Assembly (NCBI GenBank): GCA_030765245.1
Contig: JAVCCX010000255.1
Coordinates: 1-6,566, forward strand
Reading direction: 5' to 3'
From: Candidatus Zophobacter franzmannii
GTDB taxonomy: Bacteria > Cloacimonadota > Cloacimonadia > Cloacimonadales > JAFGVF01
DNA: 6,566 bases
The translations under genes were made by a program, and so were the position numbers. Below the pieces are notes generated by a model. It saw nothing but the letters and a program-made list of their open reading frames with translations, was not told the DNA's origin and ran no database searches. Position 1 is the first letter of the stretch; every line of letters starts with the position of its first letter. Below, in pieces: positions 5,928-6,566 of the stretch.

Positions 5928-6542
5928 CTATTTGAATCTTGTCATTATTGTACTATACCTTACGGGGTATATCTTATTCTTATGTCTTAACTCAGCCTCA
6001 AGCGTCACGCGTACTACTTTCCCCGGATTCTGTTGATCATCACTATTCTGCGGATCATTCAACATATCCACCGTGAAATCTGTTACGAAAATCTTATCTC
6101 GATGTTTCGCCGGGAAAAGGACAATAGGTGAAGGTGGAGAGACTGATTGATAGAGATAAGTACCAAATATCTTGCCTTCATTGAAATAGTACTCTGAGTA
6201 ATCAAAGTACCCTCCAATTTGCCTTGAAGGTATAACCATCAATCCTTTCCCTGATACATTACTAAATCCTCTAGTTACTCTTAATTTGCTGCCACTGCTG
6301 ACACCATAAAAATAAGTATCCTCTCCCGTACCTAAGGCTAAACCACCTTTGACTTGGGTTATGGCATTAAAGGATTCCTGGTAGAGATAAGTACGCAGAG
6401 TGTATTCCTCATATTTGTTAAAGAATGCCATTAATGCCCAGATAGCACCAACTGCAATGATAACTGATAATGAAATAGAAACCATAACCTCCATTAAGGT
6501 TATGCCACTTTCAGAATTTCTAATTGTGTATTTTCTTAACAT
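5928..6542 (-). CDS. Minor prepilin, PilW/GspJ-like
   Basis: A 204-residue type IV prepilin-like protein. The leader is short and basic and ends in N-S-E-S-G. Cleavage after Gly13 would leave ITLMEVMVSISLSVIIAVGA, the classic N-methylation helix with Glu at +5 (Glu18). The helix spans residues 14-36. The remainder is a globular domain with Tyr-rich strands (YFDYSEYYFNEGKIFGTYLY at ~112-131). It ends in a PilW/GspJ-style terminal part: IFVTDFTVDM, then KVVRVTLEAEL and YPVRYSTIMTR. There are no cysteines. The role by family is a minor pilin or pseudopilin that helps start fibre assembly and stays near the tip. It comes first among the complete genes and is followed after 40 bases by the larger prepilin-type gene. 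The exact subclass (PilW, PilV or GspJ) is uncertain; membership of the prepilin superfamily is clear. Confidence 0.85.
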   Translation of the reverse strand: MLRKYTIRNSESGITLMEVMVSISLSVIIAVGAIWALMAFFNKYEEYTLRTYLYQESFNAITQVKGGLALGTGEDTYFYGVSSGSKLRVTRGFSNVSGKGLMVIPSRQIGGYFDYSEYYFNEGKIFGTYLYQSVSPPSPIVLFPAKHRDKIFVTDFTVDMLNDPQNSDDQQNPGKVVRVTLEAELRHKNKIYPVRYSTIMTRFK

Positions 6543-6566
6543 ATCGTCATCCTTATTTAATAAAAA
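6543..6566 (-). other. Leader of the first prepilin gene, with RBS and probable stop of an unseen upstream gene
   Basis: The minus strand reads through AAATAAGGATGACGAT into the ATG at 6542. AAGGA (6550-6554) is a Shine-Dalgarno sequence 7 bases before the start. The TAA at 6553-6555 overlaps it, giving TAAGGA, the same stop/RBS arrangement used twice downstream. This suggests another operon gene ends here, possibly a further minor pilin, but only a few of its codons would lie in the window, so it cannot be identified. Confidence 0.45.

Overview
The window is an AT-rich stretch from a Gram-negative (diderm) bacterium. Every gene I can support lies on the minus strand, so the biological order runs from base 6566 down to base 1. 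Outer-membrane secretin and inner-membrane alignment-complex genes show the two-membrane envelope. The lineage cannot be fixed from sequence alone. The low GC and the large PilX-like protein with repeat-type beta segments are reminiscent of FCB-group phyla such as Cloacimonadota or Fibrobacterota, but this is a low-confidence impression.

Layout in transcription order: the last ~24 bases probably contain the 3' end of an unseen upstream gene. Next come a PilW/GspJ-like minor prepilin (6542-5928), a very large PilX-like prepilin-type protein of 657 residues (5887-3914), pilM (3893-2823), pilN (2813-2223), pilO (2211-1657), pilP (1657-1118), and the first 365 codons of a PilQ-type secretin (1096 to the window edge). 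The six gaps are 40, 20, 9, 11, -1 (overlap) and 21 bases. Several ribosome binding sites are built into the end or stop codon of the preceding gene, so this looks like one translationally coupled operon. It continues beyond both window edges.

How the genes work together: PilM (cytoplasmic, actin-like), PilN and PilO (bitopic inner-membrane proteins) and PilP (periplasmic HR domain) form the alignment complex that links the inner-membrane pilus motor to the outer-membrane secretin PilQ. The two upstream prepilin-like proteins share an E-S-G processing context and would be minor pilins that prime the fibre or sit at its tip. The motor ATPases, platform protein, prepilin peptidase and major pilin are not in this window.

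The machinery itself is a known type (type IV pilus or a close relative). The least explained part is the 657-residue prepilin-type protein. Its exported domain is far larger than in ordinary minor pilins and contains beta-repeat-like segments, seven cysteines and Asp-rich loops. I saw no RNA genes, CRISPR arrays, mobile elements or convincing terminators.
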